DNA of 64,000 nucleotides from Anthoceros angustus (GCA_010909165.1 VJWM01000044.1:310001-374000); one strand, 5' to 3'. Shown: positions 10,054-21,932, counted from the stretch's first letter. Made by a program: numbers and translations. Notes: a model not told the origin generated them from the sequence alone.

Positions 10054-12440
10054 TTACTTCTTCTTGCGTAACCCTCCATCTTTTGTCATCACTCCCCTGA
10101 CCCATGGTTTACGGGGTGCATGTTTCACTTTCTGAGTGAGTTTCCGTAATTCGGCATCGAGCATGGCCACCTCTGGCGATGTCGGTGTGAATTTGAAACC
10201 TTGGACCGCCCTCCCTCGGTGGCCCGGTCTCGTGGCCGTTTCTTCATCTCTCATGTCACTTCCTCGGCATTCTTCTTTTCTTTCGCTCGGATTCGCCCAT
10301 CTCCGAACTTCCAATTTCGAGCATTCCCTTGTCGTGAGGTGTCGTCCCTCCTTCCGTCTTGGCCGAGTGGCGGCGCGTGCGACTAACTCGTCTTCTCCGG
10401 AGATATGCAGTCCACTTCCACTTCCAACCATTGCCTTCTTGCTCCTCTCCCCAGCGTTCGCCATCTTCTACTTCCACTGTCTGGGGGTGGGCACGAGAGT
10501 GTCTCTGGGTTTGGTGGAATCTCCTCTGTCACCCGGTTAGCGAATCACCACAGTGCAGCGAGAATGGTCTTGGGCCCCGTACATCTTGCATCTCCGCTAT
10601 ATGACTGCGCCTTGCAGACTGACGGAAGGGGTGTATCTGTCGCCTTGGTTACGGACATGCATTCGCATAATGATCAGGACAGTTGTAACAATGGCCGGTA
10701 CACTACAGGGTCGTTGAGAGGATTCTTCCATTGATTCGCGATTGCCTTGGACCATACCTCATCCCTTTGGGTGATCTTGGGTTGATAGGTGGCTCTCATG
10801 GATTGAGGCGGTCGAGCTCACATCCTGCATCGATACACCTCCTCTCACGAATAGTATGGGTCTAGATCGTACTCCACGATTGACCCATCGTGTCTTGAGG
10901 CGGCATTCACGATGCGTATGGCTGGTGATGACAATTGCTACAAAAGACTTGCTGCCGGGTAGGGAAGGAGATCGTCGTCGGTCGATTCTTGACTAATTTG
11001 ATCTCGATGTCCGACCGTTTCATCACATCTTCCAAATTGGTGTCTTGGCTGACGACCTTCCATTCGTTCCCTTTTCCCTTCTCACAACCTTCGTGGCGTT
11101 TTCTCTTGTCTCTCTCCTTCTTCTTGACAAATGTTCCAAGTCTTTTTCACTCGCTTATGATGTGCTTCTTCCGATTCGCTATCATCCGTCCGGATGTTGA
11201 ATTCTCTTGAGATGATGATGGTTCCGGAGTGTCTTGGTCGATTCTTGACGAACTTGAAGGCGATGTCTCTTCCTTCTTCCTCTTGCCACTCGCTTTCTTC
11301 CGTCTTCTCCTCCCGAGAGGCGGCCTCCCAAGGTGCTCGAATGCCTTCCTCCAAGGTATCATTGCCCTCGGCGGTGAATCTCCATCTTCGTGGTAGTCCA
11401 GACGAACCAATCCAACGCTTGTTCTTCCGAATACGCTTGTGATTCTCCTCCGTGTTGTCCACTCTCGGAGGTATCTTCTCGAGCGTAAAACCTCCACATA
11501 ATCGAGCAAGGATTCTTTCTTCTTTCGCTTGGTCGAAGTTTTGTTAACACATGGGTGTGGCTCAAACCCAACGAATAAGGAAATCAGCTAAACAACCAAC
11601 GGTGGGTGGGGTAGAGAACTTCGGCATACCATTGTTGCGGGTCCTATGATCTGGAAAAATCCGTGCGATCGCCGAGGAATCCTCGATGTTAGCCCTCGAG
11701 ATGGATTGAAAAGTTTTACAAAACTTTCGGCATCGATGTCGTCCTCCTTCTTGGATCCAAATTTGGGATATGGCTGCCTTGTGTGCGGGTGATGAGGGCT
11801 TGCTCCTCCGTCGGCTCCTCCGCTCCGCTCATGGCTATGGGCAAAGGTGTCGATCTTGTCGCGAAGTCGTCACTGAGTAAGTGAGAAACTCGGGCCGCTC
11901 TGGCTCGTGGGTTGTGAACCTGGTTGTGTCTTCGCTCGCTCCCACAATTCTTGCTTCTTCTCTCGCGCCTCGCTACATTGCGCAACTTCCGCTGTCGAGC
12001 CAAATGATCGAGATATTGTCGATTGTAAGTGTCCCAATCCTTGCTCCTGATGCGATCAACGCCGCCCGTATGGCTGCCTCCCGAGCTCTCTCGGTAACAA
12101 ATTCAGCGTGACGCTCGTTGACTCCCCTCCGGAGGTGATCTCTGTCAAACAAGACGTCTTCCTCGTCAGGCTCTGAGTCCGAAAAATCTTCTAAGGTGTC
12201 AGTGTCGGAAGAGGATGCAGGTACGTTTCGGACGGGTGGTAGCGGCAGGACCACCCCTTCTTCCCTCTCAGATTCTTTTGCACCGTTCGTGGGCGATATT
12301 AACTCCACGGTCGTGCACTCTCGAAGGGTGCGCAAAGAAATGAGCACGGCCTCCGTTGCTGATTCCGCTGTCTTCTTGATGTTCCAAAGTACCACGGCTC
12401 CCGTCCGTGGGTAGGGCGCTGTCGGACCTTTCTCCCGCAA
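10054..12440 (-). pseudogene. Ty3/gypsy gag region (broken)
   Basis: The capsid/nucleocapsid region lies between the leader array and protease. Minus-strand open stretches are 11973-12440, 11716-12003, 11082-11462 and 10054-10464. The first has an acidic DTLEDFSDSEPDEEDV block and a helical EAAIRAALIASG block. Near 10,650-10,700 the minus strand reads CYNC then HYANAC, a zinc-knuckle-like Cys/His cluster with altered spacing. The product is highly charged throughout. Assignment rests mainly on position and the knuckle; capsid sequence is too divergent to name. The stretch 11,470-11,720 shows no convincing coding signal beyond this frame-broken gag. Confidence 0.5.
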
Positions 12441-13690
12441 AACAATCGAGACAACCTAAGCGTGGTGACGATCGTTGTCGTACTTTCTTCCTCATGAAGC
12501 TTCAGCTTCGCACTGCTCGCCACCTCCACTCTAGCGCGAGCTACGGCTAACCTCTCGGGATTGCCTCTATCCGTCGATACTCATCCCTTCCGCCCTTTTC
12601 GCACGAGTTGAAAGGGGATGACGGACTCGCAATGCCCGTTTACTCCCTCTGTCATTCACTCACACAATCCTCAAACAAGGCGTTTTCTTGTCGGGGCTCA
12701 GTCGAAAAATCTTCTAAGGTGTCGATGTCGAGAAGAGGATGCAGTGCGTTCGGACGGTGGTAGCGGGACCACCCTACTTCCCTCTCGAGTCCTTTCACCG
12801 TTCGTGGGTGATACTAACTCCAGTCGTGATCTCTCGAAGGGTTCGCAAAGGATCGGCCTCCGTTCGTTCCGCTCTGTCTTCTTGATGTTCCAAAGTACCA
12901 CGGCTCCCGTCCGTGGGTAGGCGCTGTCGGACCTTTCTCCCGCAAAACAATCGAGACAACCTAAGCGTGGTGACGGTCGTTGTCGTACTTTCTTCCTCAT
13001 GAAGCTTCAGCTTCGCACTGCTCGCCACCTCCACTCTAGCGCGAGCTACGGCTAACCTCTCGGGATTGCCTCTATCCGTCGATACTCATCCCTTCCGCCC
13101 TTTTCGCACGAGTTGAAAGGGGATGACGGACTCGCAATGCCCGTTTACTCCCTCTGTCATTCACTCACACAATCCTCAAACAAGGCGTTTTCTTGTCGGG
13201 GCTCAGTCGAAAAATCTTCTAAGGTGTCGATGTCGAGAAGAGGATGCAGTGCGTTCGGACGGTGGTAGCGGGACCACCCTACTTCCCTCTCGAGTCCTTT
13301 CACCGTTCGTGGGTGATACTAACTCCAGTCGTGATCTCTCGAAGGGTTCGCAAAGGATCGGCCTCCGTTCGTTCCGCTCTGTCTTCTTGATGTTCCAAAG
13401 TACCACGGCTCCCGTCCGTGGTAGGCGCTGTCGGACCTTTCTCCCGCAAAACAATCGAGACAACCTAAGCGTGGTGACGGTGTTGTACTGCGTACTTTCT
13501 TCCTCGGCGAGCTTCCGCTTGACTTGTTGCTTACCTCCACTCTAGCGATGGCTCGGCTAACCTCTCGGGATTGCCTCTATCCGTCGATACTCATCCCTTC
13601 GGCGCCCTTTGCGAGTTGAAAGGGGGATGACGGACTCGCAATGTCCCGTTTACTCCCTCTATCATCATTCACTCACACAATCCTCAAAGC
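12180..13690. repeat. 505-bp tandem array (about three copies) in the gypsy leader/gag start
   Basis: The phrase GTCGGACCTTTCTCCCGC recurs at 12,421, 12,926 and 13,430, a period of 505 and 504. The flanking text (TCTTCTAAGGTGTC..., CACGGCTCCCGTCCGTGG, CTAACCTCTCGGGATTGCC) repeats with it. Unit 1 is richer in bases than units 2 and 3, which are nearly identical to each other except for small indels. The array lies between gag and the primer-binding site, so it enlarges the element's leader or gag N-terminus. Confidence 0.9.
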
Positions 13691-13707
13691 AAATCCCGAC
13701 AGCGCCA
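13691..13707 (-). promoter_or_regulatory. Probable primer-binding site (tRNA-Asp-like)
   Basis: Four bases inside the 5' LTR edge, the minus strand reads TGGCGCTGTCGGGATTT. This resembles the TGGCGCCGTTGCCGGG complement of the plant tRNA-Asp 3' end, with a few bases missing. Position and the leading TGGCGC support it; the internal mismatches keep confidence moderate. Confidence 0.55.
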
Positions 13708-14408
13708 AAAATGTGGTAGGTTTGCCTCGGTCACCCGGAGCTCGCCTCGGTGGCCACACTTATCCACAGTCGTTGAATCGTGGGTTCGATCCCAAGAGAT
13801 TTGGTTCGGATTGTTTGCGAGTCGTTCCTCTCACTCTCACTCTCTCATTCACCGTCTACTTGTCCTCGGTGTGGGCAACAAAGCGGTGTTATGCGTTTGG
13901 GTTATCGGCCCGCGGCGCGCTCCACGCCTTCGATTCCCTCCACCTCAACACTCTCCTGCCAACTACGATCAATTCACTCTACAACGACACACCCATAGCC
14001 AACCTCTTCACCATTCTCAAAAGAAACATAGCTCACGGACCACCACATCAGACTCACTTCATTCGATCCCCAAATCTAACTCTACTATAGCGTTCGCGGT
14101 TGCGCGCCTCCCTTGCGGCTGGCGCACAGGGTGACAGCTGGTATTTCTCTCGGGCGATTGCGTACGAACACGACAGCGTAGTCGGCCGATCACCCTGCGG
14201 GGGCCACCCAGCAACACAAAGCACATCCAACAACAATCTTTCACGAGAGGAGGAGCTGCGTTGGCGAACCCGCGAGGGGCCTCCGAACCCCACCCTTCGC
14301 CTTCTCGTCGCTTGGCGGGCGGCGGTCAGCACACACACAAAGGGATGCGGGAGGCGAAGAATGCATGACAAAGCAAGGTCGGTGTTTATTCATTCTTCCA
14401 CCCTCCCT

Positions 14409-14414
14409 TTTATA
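14409..14414 (-). promoter_or_regulatory. LTR TATA box (5' LTR, first duplicated half)
   Basis: CCTATAAAAGG on the minus strand with AATAAA shortly downstream, identical in context to the 3' LTR copy. Confidence 0.5.
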
Positions 14415-15456
14415 GGTGGGGAGTCGGCCACTCGTGCTAGTTTAATGCTAGGCGACTTGCCAAGTCCAACAATAGGACTCTTGTCGGCCCTTACAGTTCG
14501 TCCTCTCGGCTCGATCCATCACCTTGACCGAATATCCTCATCTATCGCCGCCACTCTTAAATACTCACACTTCCCAAGGTGTGCACCACTTGGGACAAAA
14601 CGTCCTCTTGAAAAGGTCCTACGACATCCTCGTTCGCTGCTTTTGTTAGCCTCGCGGCTTCAATGTCTTCCCCTTGATGGGTCGCTTAGCCTTGCCCACC
14701 TCCGAGTCTTCTCCGGGACTATGCTGGTAACGCCTCGTCGGCCCCTCGGTGGTAGGTCTTCCCGTGGTAGGAGGTTCCATTCCTCCTACTCGTTCATCCT
14801 CGATGGGTTCCTCCCCTCTCTCGTCTTCTTGGTAGGTTCGATCCCAAGAGATTTGGTTCGGATTGTTTGCGAGTCGTTCCTCTCACTCTCTCACTCTCGT
14901 CATTCGCGGTCTACTTGTCCTCGGTGTGGGCAACAAAGCGGTGTTATGCGTTTGGGTTATCGGCCCACGCGCTCCACGCCTTCGAGATTCCCTCCACCTC
15001 AACACTCTCCTGCCAACTACGATCAATTCACTCTACAACGACACACCCATAGCCAACCTCTTCACCATTCTCAAAAGAAACATAGCTCACGGACCACATA
15101 CGGACTCACTTCATTCGATCCCCAAATCTAACTCTACTCATAGCCGCGGTTGCGCCTCCCTTGCGGCTGCAGGGTGGACTAGCGGGTATTTCTCTCGGGC
15201 GATTGCGTACGAACACAGCGGCGTAGTCGGCCGATCACCCTGCGGGGGCCACCCAACAAACACAAGCACATCCAACAACAATCTTTCACGAGAGGAGGAG
15301 CTGCGTTGGCGAACCCCACGCGAGGGGCCTCCGAGAACCCCACCCTTCGCCTTCTCGTCGCTTGGCGGCGGTCAAGCACACACACAAAGGGATGCGCCGG
15401 AGGCGAAGAATGCATGACAAAGCAAGGTGGTGTTTATTCATTCTTCCACCCTCCCT

Positions 15457-15462
15457 TTTATA
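15457..15462 (-). promoter_or_regulatory. LTR TATA box (5' LTR, second duplicated half)
   Basis: A second copy of the same TATA context created by the 1.05-kb duplication. The rearranged 5' LTR therefore carries two promoters. Confidence 0.5.
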
Positions 15463-17667
15463 GGTGGGGAGTCGGTAGCCACTCGTGCTAGTTTAATGCT
15501 AGGCGACTTGCCAAGTCCAACAATAGGACTCTTGTCGCCCCTTAATCCTCTCGGCTCGATCCGGCTCACCTTGACCGAATATCCTACATCTATCTGCCAC
15601 TCTTAAATACTCACACTTCCCAAGGTGTGCACCACTTGGGACAAAACGTCCTCTTGAAAAGGTCTCTGACATCCCTCGTTCGCTGCTTTTGTTAGCCCTC
15701 GCGGCTGTCTTCCCCTTGATGGGTCGCTTAGCCTTGCCCACCTCCGAGTCTTCTCCGGACTATGCAGTAGCACGCCTCGTCGGCCCCTCGGTGGTAGGTC
15801 TTCCGTGGTAGGAGGTTCCATTCCTCCTACTCGTTCATCCTCGATGGGTTCCTCCCCTCTTCTCGTCTTCTTGGTAGGCGGTTCGTCTCCTACCTCTTTG
15901 GATCTTGCTATGGGGTACCTTCCCTCACGGCTGGGTTTCGTGCCGGAGGTACCCTTCCTTCGGTCACCTCCTCCTCTTCAGCAGTTCCTACGAGTAGGAA
16001 CTTTGGTAGGTACCATCCTACCATCGGTCTCTTCCTCCCGGCATAGCTCCACCGTCTCGGGAGGTTCTCTTGGCGTCATGGTGCTTCTTGACTCGCTCGC
16101 TCGGCTATGTCTAGACTGCCTTTCCTTGTACCAACTCAAAGTTTTGACCTCCGGCGCCATTCCACTTGGCGTCGAGCGTGGTCCTTTCTTCGTCTTCCTC
16201 CATGGCGTTCCTCAATCGCTTCGAGGAGGTTGTTGTAGTAGGTCGCCACCCTACCACTCTCCTTCTTTTGTGCGTCCATGATCACGGACCCTTAGTGGGA
16301 TGGCCTTTTCGTCCCACCGGCGATTTGTCACTCCTACCAATGCGGCCTCTTTCTCCACTACCGCTCCTCCAACTCCAGGCAAGCCTCCCAATCTCCTTAT
16401 CTTTCTCCATGGCTTCCATCGCCATGCGTTTCACTATGGCGATCGCCTCGCTTTGCTCCTCGAATGACCAAGACCCTCCAAAGATCGTTGGGCCATCAAA
16501 ACTTCCTTCCGGGTTCCTTGCCTCCGTTTCATAGGCGTGGGTAAGGTCGGCCTTCTTCGTTCTTTGCTCCAAAAGTTCTCTCGTGTCTGAGCTCCTCTTT
16601 GTGACCCTTGGTCACATTGTCCCATCCTTGTCGTTCCTTCACCAAGGCCGTATTTTCCCTTGTAATGCTCCTTCCGTTGCTCCATGGCAACTAACTTCTT
16701 CGTAGGAGGTCCTTCTCGTCTTCAAGGTCCGGGGCCTTGCTAGGGTAGCTTCCTTGCCTCCTCCTTGCTGCGTTCGATGTGTCCTACCCTTGCTAGGGTA
16801 GCTTCCAACTTTCCCGCCTCCTTCTGGCGGTTTCCAACTCCTCACCCTCTTGGCTGATTTTGCCTCTGTCCTAAGACAGTCAATCATTTCCACACATTCA
16901 CCAACTTGGTGGTCATCTGTCGCTCTTTGGCGGATCTAGCAGTGTGTTGCTTCTCGGAGGTGGTTTTGAGCTCCTCTCAATTTCTTCATCCTCCGGCTCC
17001 TTTAGGTCTCGAAGTTCGGCCCGCCACCTCGACACGGTCCACTAGGGCGTCCATAGATCCTGCGCCCACTTCCTTGACTCGGCAACTACCCTCTGTAGGA
17101 TGCCGGCTTCTCAACACTTCCTCACTCCTCCTGGTGCGTGGGTCACCAACGTTCCTCGGCGTTCTTCTCCGTCCACGCCTCAAGTCTTGTTACTACTTCT
17201 TGGTGGGAGGTAAAGCTCCCGTAGGTCCTCCGTCCTCCACAGGTCCTCTGAGGTTCACTCCTACCGGTGTTGTCGGCCTTCCAATCCTCAACCCTCACAG
17301 TAGGTGGTCTCGTATCCTTTCCTCCTTCCTCCGTAGGAGGTGCTTCTATGGCCTTCTTCCCTTTCTCTTGTTGGGTTCCGATCCCGAGGCCTCATGTTGG
17401 TTCGCGGGCGTGGCGGTCTCTTGCCCAGGGCCTCATCTGTCTCTTCATCCTCAGGGCCGTGATGGCTCTCCTTCCGCTACCCTCACGAGTAGCTTCTATC
17501 TTGGCTTCTTCCAGCTCGTTGTAACCTCCTCCCTCGATATAGGTGTACGAGGAAGGTAGAGACAAAGCGATTCTTGCTCCTCCATCACCAAATGGTTTGT
17601 GCAACCCTTTGTTCATCTGAGAATGGTGGCCCAATCCACCAACTTCACGACATCTCATACATCATCA

Positions 17668-18021
17668 TTAAATGGGAATTTCCAGTCGTCTTCCTTGCGC
17701 CGTTAGTCCAGCCATATCTTGGCGAATAAATTCCACTTCCGCTCCTTGAACAAAGAGATCCTCCAGCCATTGCCTTGCGACCATACTTCCTCCTTTGGTC
17801 GTAGGAACATGCTCATAACCTCCTCGGGATCGATTCTTGGAGGCTGAGCTGGAATGATCCCTCCCTTGTGGGCTTCCGGTATCAAATCGTATCACGGAAA
17901 TGCCGTACCTTCCACATCCCGGGATGACTTGATTGTCGCATCCTCGAGGCGGCGTCTTGGTCACTCTCATTCGTCGCGCACACTCGAACCAAGGCGGGGC
18001 TCTGCCAGTGCCAAGTACCAT
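17668..18021 (-). other. U3 ORF, 5' LTR copy
   Basis: A 117-codon minus-strand ORF opens MVLGTGRAPPWFECARR. It shares its start and most of its length with the ORF at 19,801-20,118, and its middle (KNRSRGGYEH...) is a frameshifted reading of the same DNA. It lies in the LTR U3 in sense with pol. No family is recognised. Confidence 0.35.
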
Positions 18022-19800
18022 TCCATCTTCATCTCGGGCGTGGCGCTCGAGCGCCTCAAATCTCGAGGTGAAATTTGGGCGGCCTACACTCGAACTCGGG
18101 GTGGGTGTTTCTTACCTTTTCCCTTGTGGGCGGTGTGGCGGAGGTTTCCTCCCGTGGGAGTACCCCGTTCCCGTCCTCACTATCTTTACCATCGCAGAGC
18201 ACACACAAGGATAGCAAAATTGGAGAGATTGGAGTAATCTATCGGGCTAAGAGTGGAGAGCAAAGAGGTGGTGGTTTGGGTGAGACAGCGGCAAGGGGAG
18301 TTCTTCCGGCTCCTCGGCCTCGGCCTCAACGCAACCACTAAGAGGTGGCCTTGGCCCCTTCAATCTCCCTCCAGAACTTCTCCACCTTGCTCGCCTTTTT
18401 GATCTGGTAGCCAAGCTCACCCCTCGGCGCCTCTACAATCGCCTCCGCTCGAGCACCTCCACTCGCGCGCCTTGCGGATCCCCCTCAGAACTCCTTTCCA
18501 ATCGCTCATGCCCCGCTAGCTCCGCTCGATGGCCGCCTCGCTCTCTCGCCTTGAGTTCGCGCTCCTTGACTGCAGCGCTGCAATCGGTGAGGCGCCGCTC
18601 ACTTCTTGCCTTCCTTCTTGGCGCAACTCCACTTACTCCCTCGGTAGCCGACTGCGGGTTCGCTGGCGCCCGTTCAAAACCACAGCTAACCGAGTTTGCG
18701 GTACATGCAAATCGCCTTAATGGCGCTCCTCCCTCGATGGCCGCGTGTCGGTTCAAAACTCCTGTAGCCATTTTCCATCTACAACTTAACTAGCCCTTTT
18801 GGCATATATAGCCATGCGGAACCTAAATAATTGAAGGCCAAGGAACTTCCTATCCCGAATATTCCTACTCCCCATGGTCCAAGGAACTCGAACCTATCAT
18901 GCCTATATATGCTTCTATCTACCCATACTTTCTACCCGATCGAACCTCCTACGGCACGCCGATCTGCTTAAGTCCCGAACTCCTCGGACGTCCCTACTAT
19001 CTTCCTACCTTCTATCGACCTACCTACTACCACCGCCTCGAACTTATTCATCCTTCGCGCTGCCTCTCCGCCTTGGGTGACCAAAATTGCTCCACACGCT
19101 GTCCGCCAGTGATTCTTCCAGGCTCACCACCGTCTCCCTGCGGGCCACCTCCTGTCCTCGGATCTCCTCCCGAAGCATCTCCGCCACTTCTCGAACCATC
19201 CGGTGGAAACCGGGGTGTTGCCTTGGGTGGGTTCTGCTTCTCCTGCTATCATTTCAGAGGTTTCGGTCGGGTGATTCTCCGCAAAGCCGCCCGATTCAAC
19301 TCGCCTTCTTGGTGGGAGGTAAAGCTCCCGTAGGTCCTCCGTCCTCCACAGGTCCTCTGAGGTTCACTCCCTACCGGTGTTGTCGGCCTCCTCAACCCTC
19401 ACAGTAGGTGGTCTCGTATCCTTTCCTCCTTCCTCCGTAGGAGGTGCTTCTATTTTCTTCCCTTTCTCTTGTTGGGTTCCGATCCCGAGGCCTCATGTTG
19501 GTTCGCGGGCGTGGCGGTCTCTTGCCCAGGGCCTCATCTGTCTCTTCATCCTCAGGGCCGTGATGGCTCTCCTTCCGCTACCCTCACGAGTAGCTTCTAT
19601 CTTGGCTTCTTCCAGCTCGTTGTAACCTCCTCCCTCGATATAGGTGTACGAGGTAGAGACAAAGCGATTCTTGCTCCCTCCATCACCAAATGGTTTGTGC
19701 AACCCTTTGTTCATCTGAGAATGGTGGCCCAATCCACCAACTTCACGACATCTCATACATCATCATTAAATGGGAATTTCCAGTCGTCTTCCTTGCGCCG

Positions 19801-20118
19801 TTAGTCCAGCCATATCTTGGCGAATAAATTCCACTTCCGCTCCTTGAACAAAGAGATCCTCCAGCCATTGCCTTGCGACCATACTTCCTCCTTTGGTCGT
19901 AGGAACATGCTCATAACCTCCTCGGGATCGATTCTTGGAGGCTGAGCTGGAATGATCCCTCCCTTGTGGGCTTCCGGTATCAAATCGTATCCGGAAATGC
20001 CGTACCTTCCACATCCCGGGATGACTTGATTGTCGCATCCTCGAGGCGGCGTCTTGGTCACTCTCATTCGTCGCGCACACTCGAACCAAGGCGGGGCTCT
20101 GCCAGTGCCAAGTACCAT
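19801..20118 (-). other. U3 ORF, best-preserved copy (duplicated LTR end)
   Basis: A 105-codon minus-strand ORF running MVLGTGRAPPWFECARR ... IPEAHKGGIIPAQPPRIDP ... MFLRPKEEVWSQG ... WNLFAKIWLD and stop. It contains four Cys, a Pro-rich middle and a basic/aromatic C-terminus. Fragments of the same reading occur in the other LTR copies. The reading may continue past the stop into the coiled-coil part at 16.3-17.6 kb if the stop is an indel artefact. Function unknown. It lies in U3 upstream of the TATA box, so LTR transcription from that box would not include it at the 5' end; readthrough or a 3' LTR transcript would. Confidence 0.4.
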
Positions 20119-21195
20119 TCCATCTTCATCTCGGGCGTGGCGCTCGAGCGCCTCAAATCTCGAGGTGAAATTTGGGCGGCCTACACTCGAACTCGGGGTG
20201 GGTGTTTCTTACCTTTTCCCTTTGTGGGCGGTGTGGCGGAGGTTTCCTCCCGTGGGAGTACCCCGTTCCCGTCCTCACTATCTTTACCATCGCAGAGCAC
20301 ACACAAGGATAGCAAAATTGGAGAGATTGGAGTAATCTATCGGGGCTAAGAGTGGAGAGCAAAGAGGTGGTGGTTTGGGTGAGACAGCGGCAAGGGGAGT
20401 TCTTCCGGCTCCTCGGCCTCGGCCTCAACGCAACCACTAAGAGGTGGCCTTGGCCCCTTCAATCTCCCTCCAGAACTTCTCCACCTTGCTCGCCTTTTTG
20501 ATCTGGTAGCCAAGCTCACCCCTCGGCGCCTCTACAATCGCCTCCGCTCGAGCACCTCCACTCGCGCGCCTTGCGGATCCCCCTCAGAACTCCTTTCCAA
20601 TCGCTCATGCCCCGCTAGCTCCGCTCGATGGCCGCCTCGCTCTCTCGCCTTGAGTTCGCGCTCCTTGACTGCAGCGCTGCAATCGGTGAGGCGCCGCTCA
20701 CTTCTTGCCTTCCTTCTTGGCGCAACTCCACTTACTCCCTCGGTAGCCGACTGCGGGTTCGCTGGCGCCCGTTCAAAACCACAGCTAACCGAGTTTGCGG
20801 TACATGCAAATCGCCTTAATGGCGCTCCTCCCTCGATGGCCGCGTGTCGGTTCAAAACTCCTGTAGCCATTTTCCATCTACAACTTAACTAGCCCTTTTG
20901 GCATATATAGCCATGCGGAACCTAAATAATTGAAGGCCAAGGAACTTCCTATCCCGAATATTCCTACTCCCCATGGTCCAAGGAACTCGAACCTATCATG
21001 CCTATATATGCTTCTATCTACCCATACTTTCTACCCGATCGAACCTCCTACGGCACGCCGATCTGCTTAAGTCCCGAACTCCTCGGACGTCCCTACTATC
21101 TTCCTACCTTCTATCGACCTACCTACTACCACCGCCTCGAACTTATTCATCCTTCGCGCTGCCTCTCCGCCTTGGGTGACCAAAATTGCTCCACA

Positions 21196-21817
21196 CGCTG
21201 TCCGCCAGTGATTCTTCCAGGCTCACCACCGTCTCCCTGCGGGCCACCTCCTGTCCTCGGATCTCCTCCTGAAGCATCTCCGCCACTTCTCGAACCACAT
21301 CCGGTGGAAACTGGGGTGTTGCCTTGGGTGGGTTCGTTTCCTCTGCTATCATTTCAGGAGGTTTCTGGTCGGGTGATTCCTCTGGCAAAGCTGCCCGATT
21401 CAACTCGCCTTCCTTGGCTGGCTCTCTCTCCTTCGCGAGAGTCCCGTCCTCCGTATCCGTGGTGCTCTCTCCATTTTTCTTCCTCTTAATCGCTTCTCTC
21501 CTTTAGCTTCCTTCGGCCGGGTTGACACCTCCAAGACTTCCTCCAGTGTCTACCTTCTCCTCCTTAACCGAACACGCCTGCACCACCGCCCCTAAGTTCC
21601 TTCTACGCCTCTTCCCACTCCGCCACCGTGCATCTTCAATCAGACCGGGCCATGGTCTTAGGGAGAGGGGCGAGGCGGTCGCGTGGTTTCTGGCCGGGTG
21701 GCGTAGCGCCAGATCCTCGGCGAGGGTTCCGGACCTGGTGCCCGCAGCCATCTGCCACGCTGCAATCTCGGCATGCTCAAAATCCACGTTACCTGCGAGT
21801 AGGGTATGGGCATGCAT
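21196..21817 (-). pseudogene. N-terminal half of the interrupted gag-like ORF
   Basis: Minus-strand open stretches 21,503-21,817 (MHAHTLLAGNVDFEHAEIAAWQ...) and 21,196-21,403 together lead to ...DVVREVAEMLQEEIRGQE and SLEESLADS at the LTR edge. The second part is strongly helical and acidic. A frame break lies near 21,410-21,500. The frame at the LTR edge continues in phase into the ORF at 1,735-2,228. No named domain is recognised; the composition resembles retrotransposon gag. Bases 21,196-21,200 (CGCTG) are the probable target-site copy. Confidence 0.45.
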
Positions 21818-21888
21818 TGGAGAAGTGCCCAGGTTCCCCCAGCAGTTCGGCGGACCAGTATCGCCGCCGAGAATTCCCGATAATTTTA

Positions 21889-21892
<4 letters not shown>

Positions 21893-21931
<39 letters not shown>
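21893..21931. repeat. (AT)n microsatellite
   Basis: About 19 uninterrupted AT dinucleotides. The surrounding 21,820-22,107 has no recognisable gene. A plus-strand YGHALEKCP phrase at about 21,805-21,830 looks like half of a CCHC zinc knuckle, as found upstream of LINE reverse transcriptases. Confidence 0.95.

Positions 21932-21932
<1 letters not shown>

Larger units (their letters stand above)
13785..15881. repeat. 1.05-kb tandem duplication within the 5' LTR
   Basis: TTCGATCCCAAGAG occurs at 13,785 and 14,837. The junction at about 14,831-14,840 joins ...CTTCTTGGTAG to GTTCGATCCC. The two parent sites share GGTTCG (GGCGGTTCGTCTCC and GTGGGTTCGATCCC), a 6-base microhomology. The 3' LTR has only one copy, so the event followed insertion or affected only this LTR. 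Confidence 0.85.
13712..19096 (-). mobile_element. 5' LTR of the Ty3/gypsy element, internally duplicated
   Basis: It starts TGTGGTAGG and ends CTCCACA, like the 3' LTR at 2,234-6,429, and matches it along its whole length. It is about 1.2 kb longer because its first part is tandemly duplicated (13,785-14,836 and 14,837-15,881). Without the duplication it would be about 4.3 kb. TATA boxes occur in both duplicated halves. The flank right after 19,096 is CGCTG, the same bases that follow the second LTR end at 21,195. Differences from the 3' LTR are largely short indels, so an insertion age from substitutions would need cleaned sequence. Confidence 0.85.
17200..21410. repeat. 2.1-kb tandem duplication across the LTR end and host flank
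   Basis: The segment 17,200-19,305 is repeated at 19,306-21,410 (period about 2,100; for example the TTTTCCATCTACAACTTAAC context at 18,771 and 20,870). It contains the last 1.9 kb of the LTR plus about 210 bases of the interrupted gag-like ORF. The junction near 19,305 fuses CAACTCGCCTT to CTTGGTGGGAGG. The parent sites share CTTCTTGG/CTTCCTTGG, so microhomology is likely. Because the duplicated unit includes host flank, the event occurred after the element inserted. Confidence 0.9.

Noticed and set aside
12180-13690. Possible CRISPR-like or centromeric satellite array
   Set aside because: Only three 505-bp copies, no short repeat-spacer structure, and they lie within the gypsy leader.
14100-15131. 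343-codon plus-strand ORF
   Set aside because: It crosses the junction of the LTR tandem duplication, is antisense to the element and low in complexity, and is a by-product of pyrimidine-rich LTR sequence with few stops.
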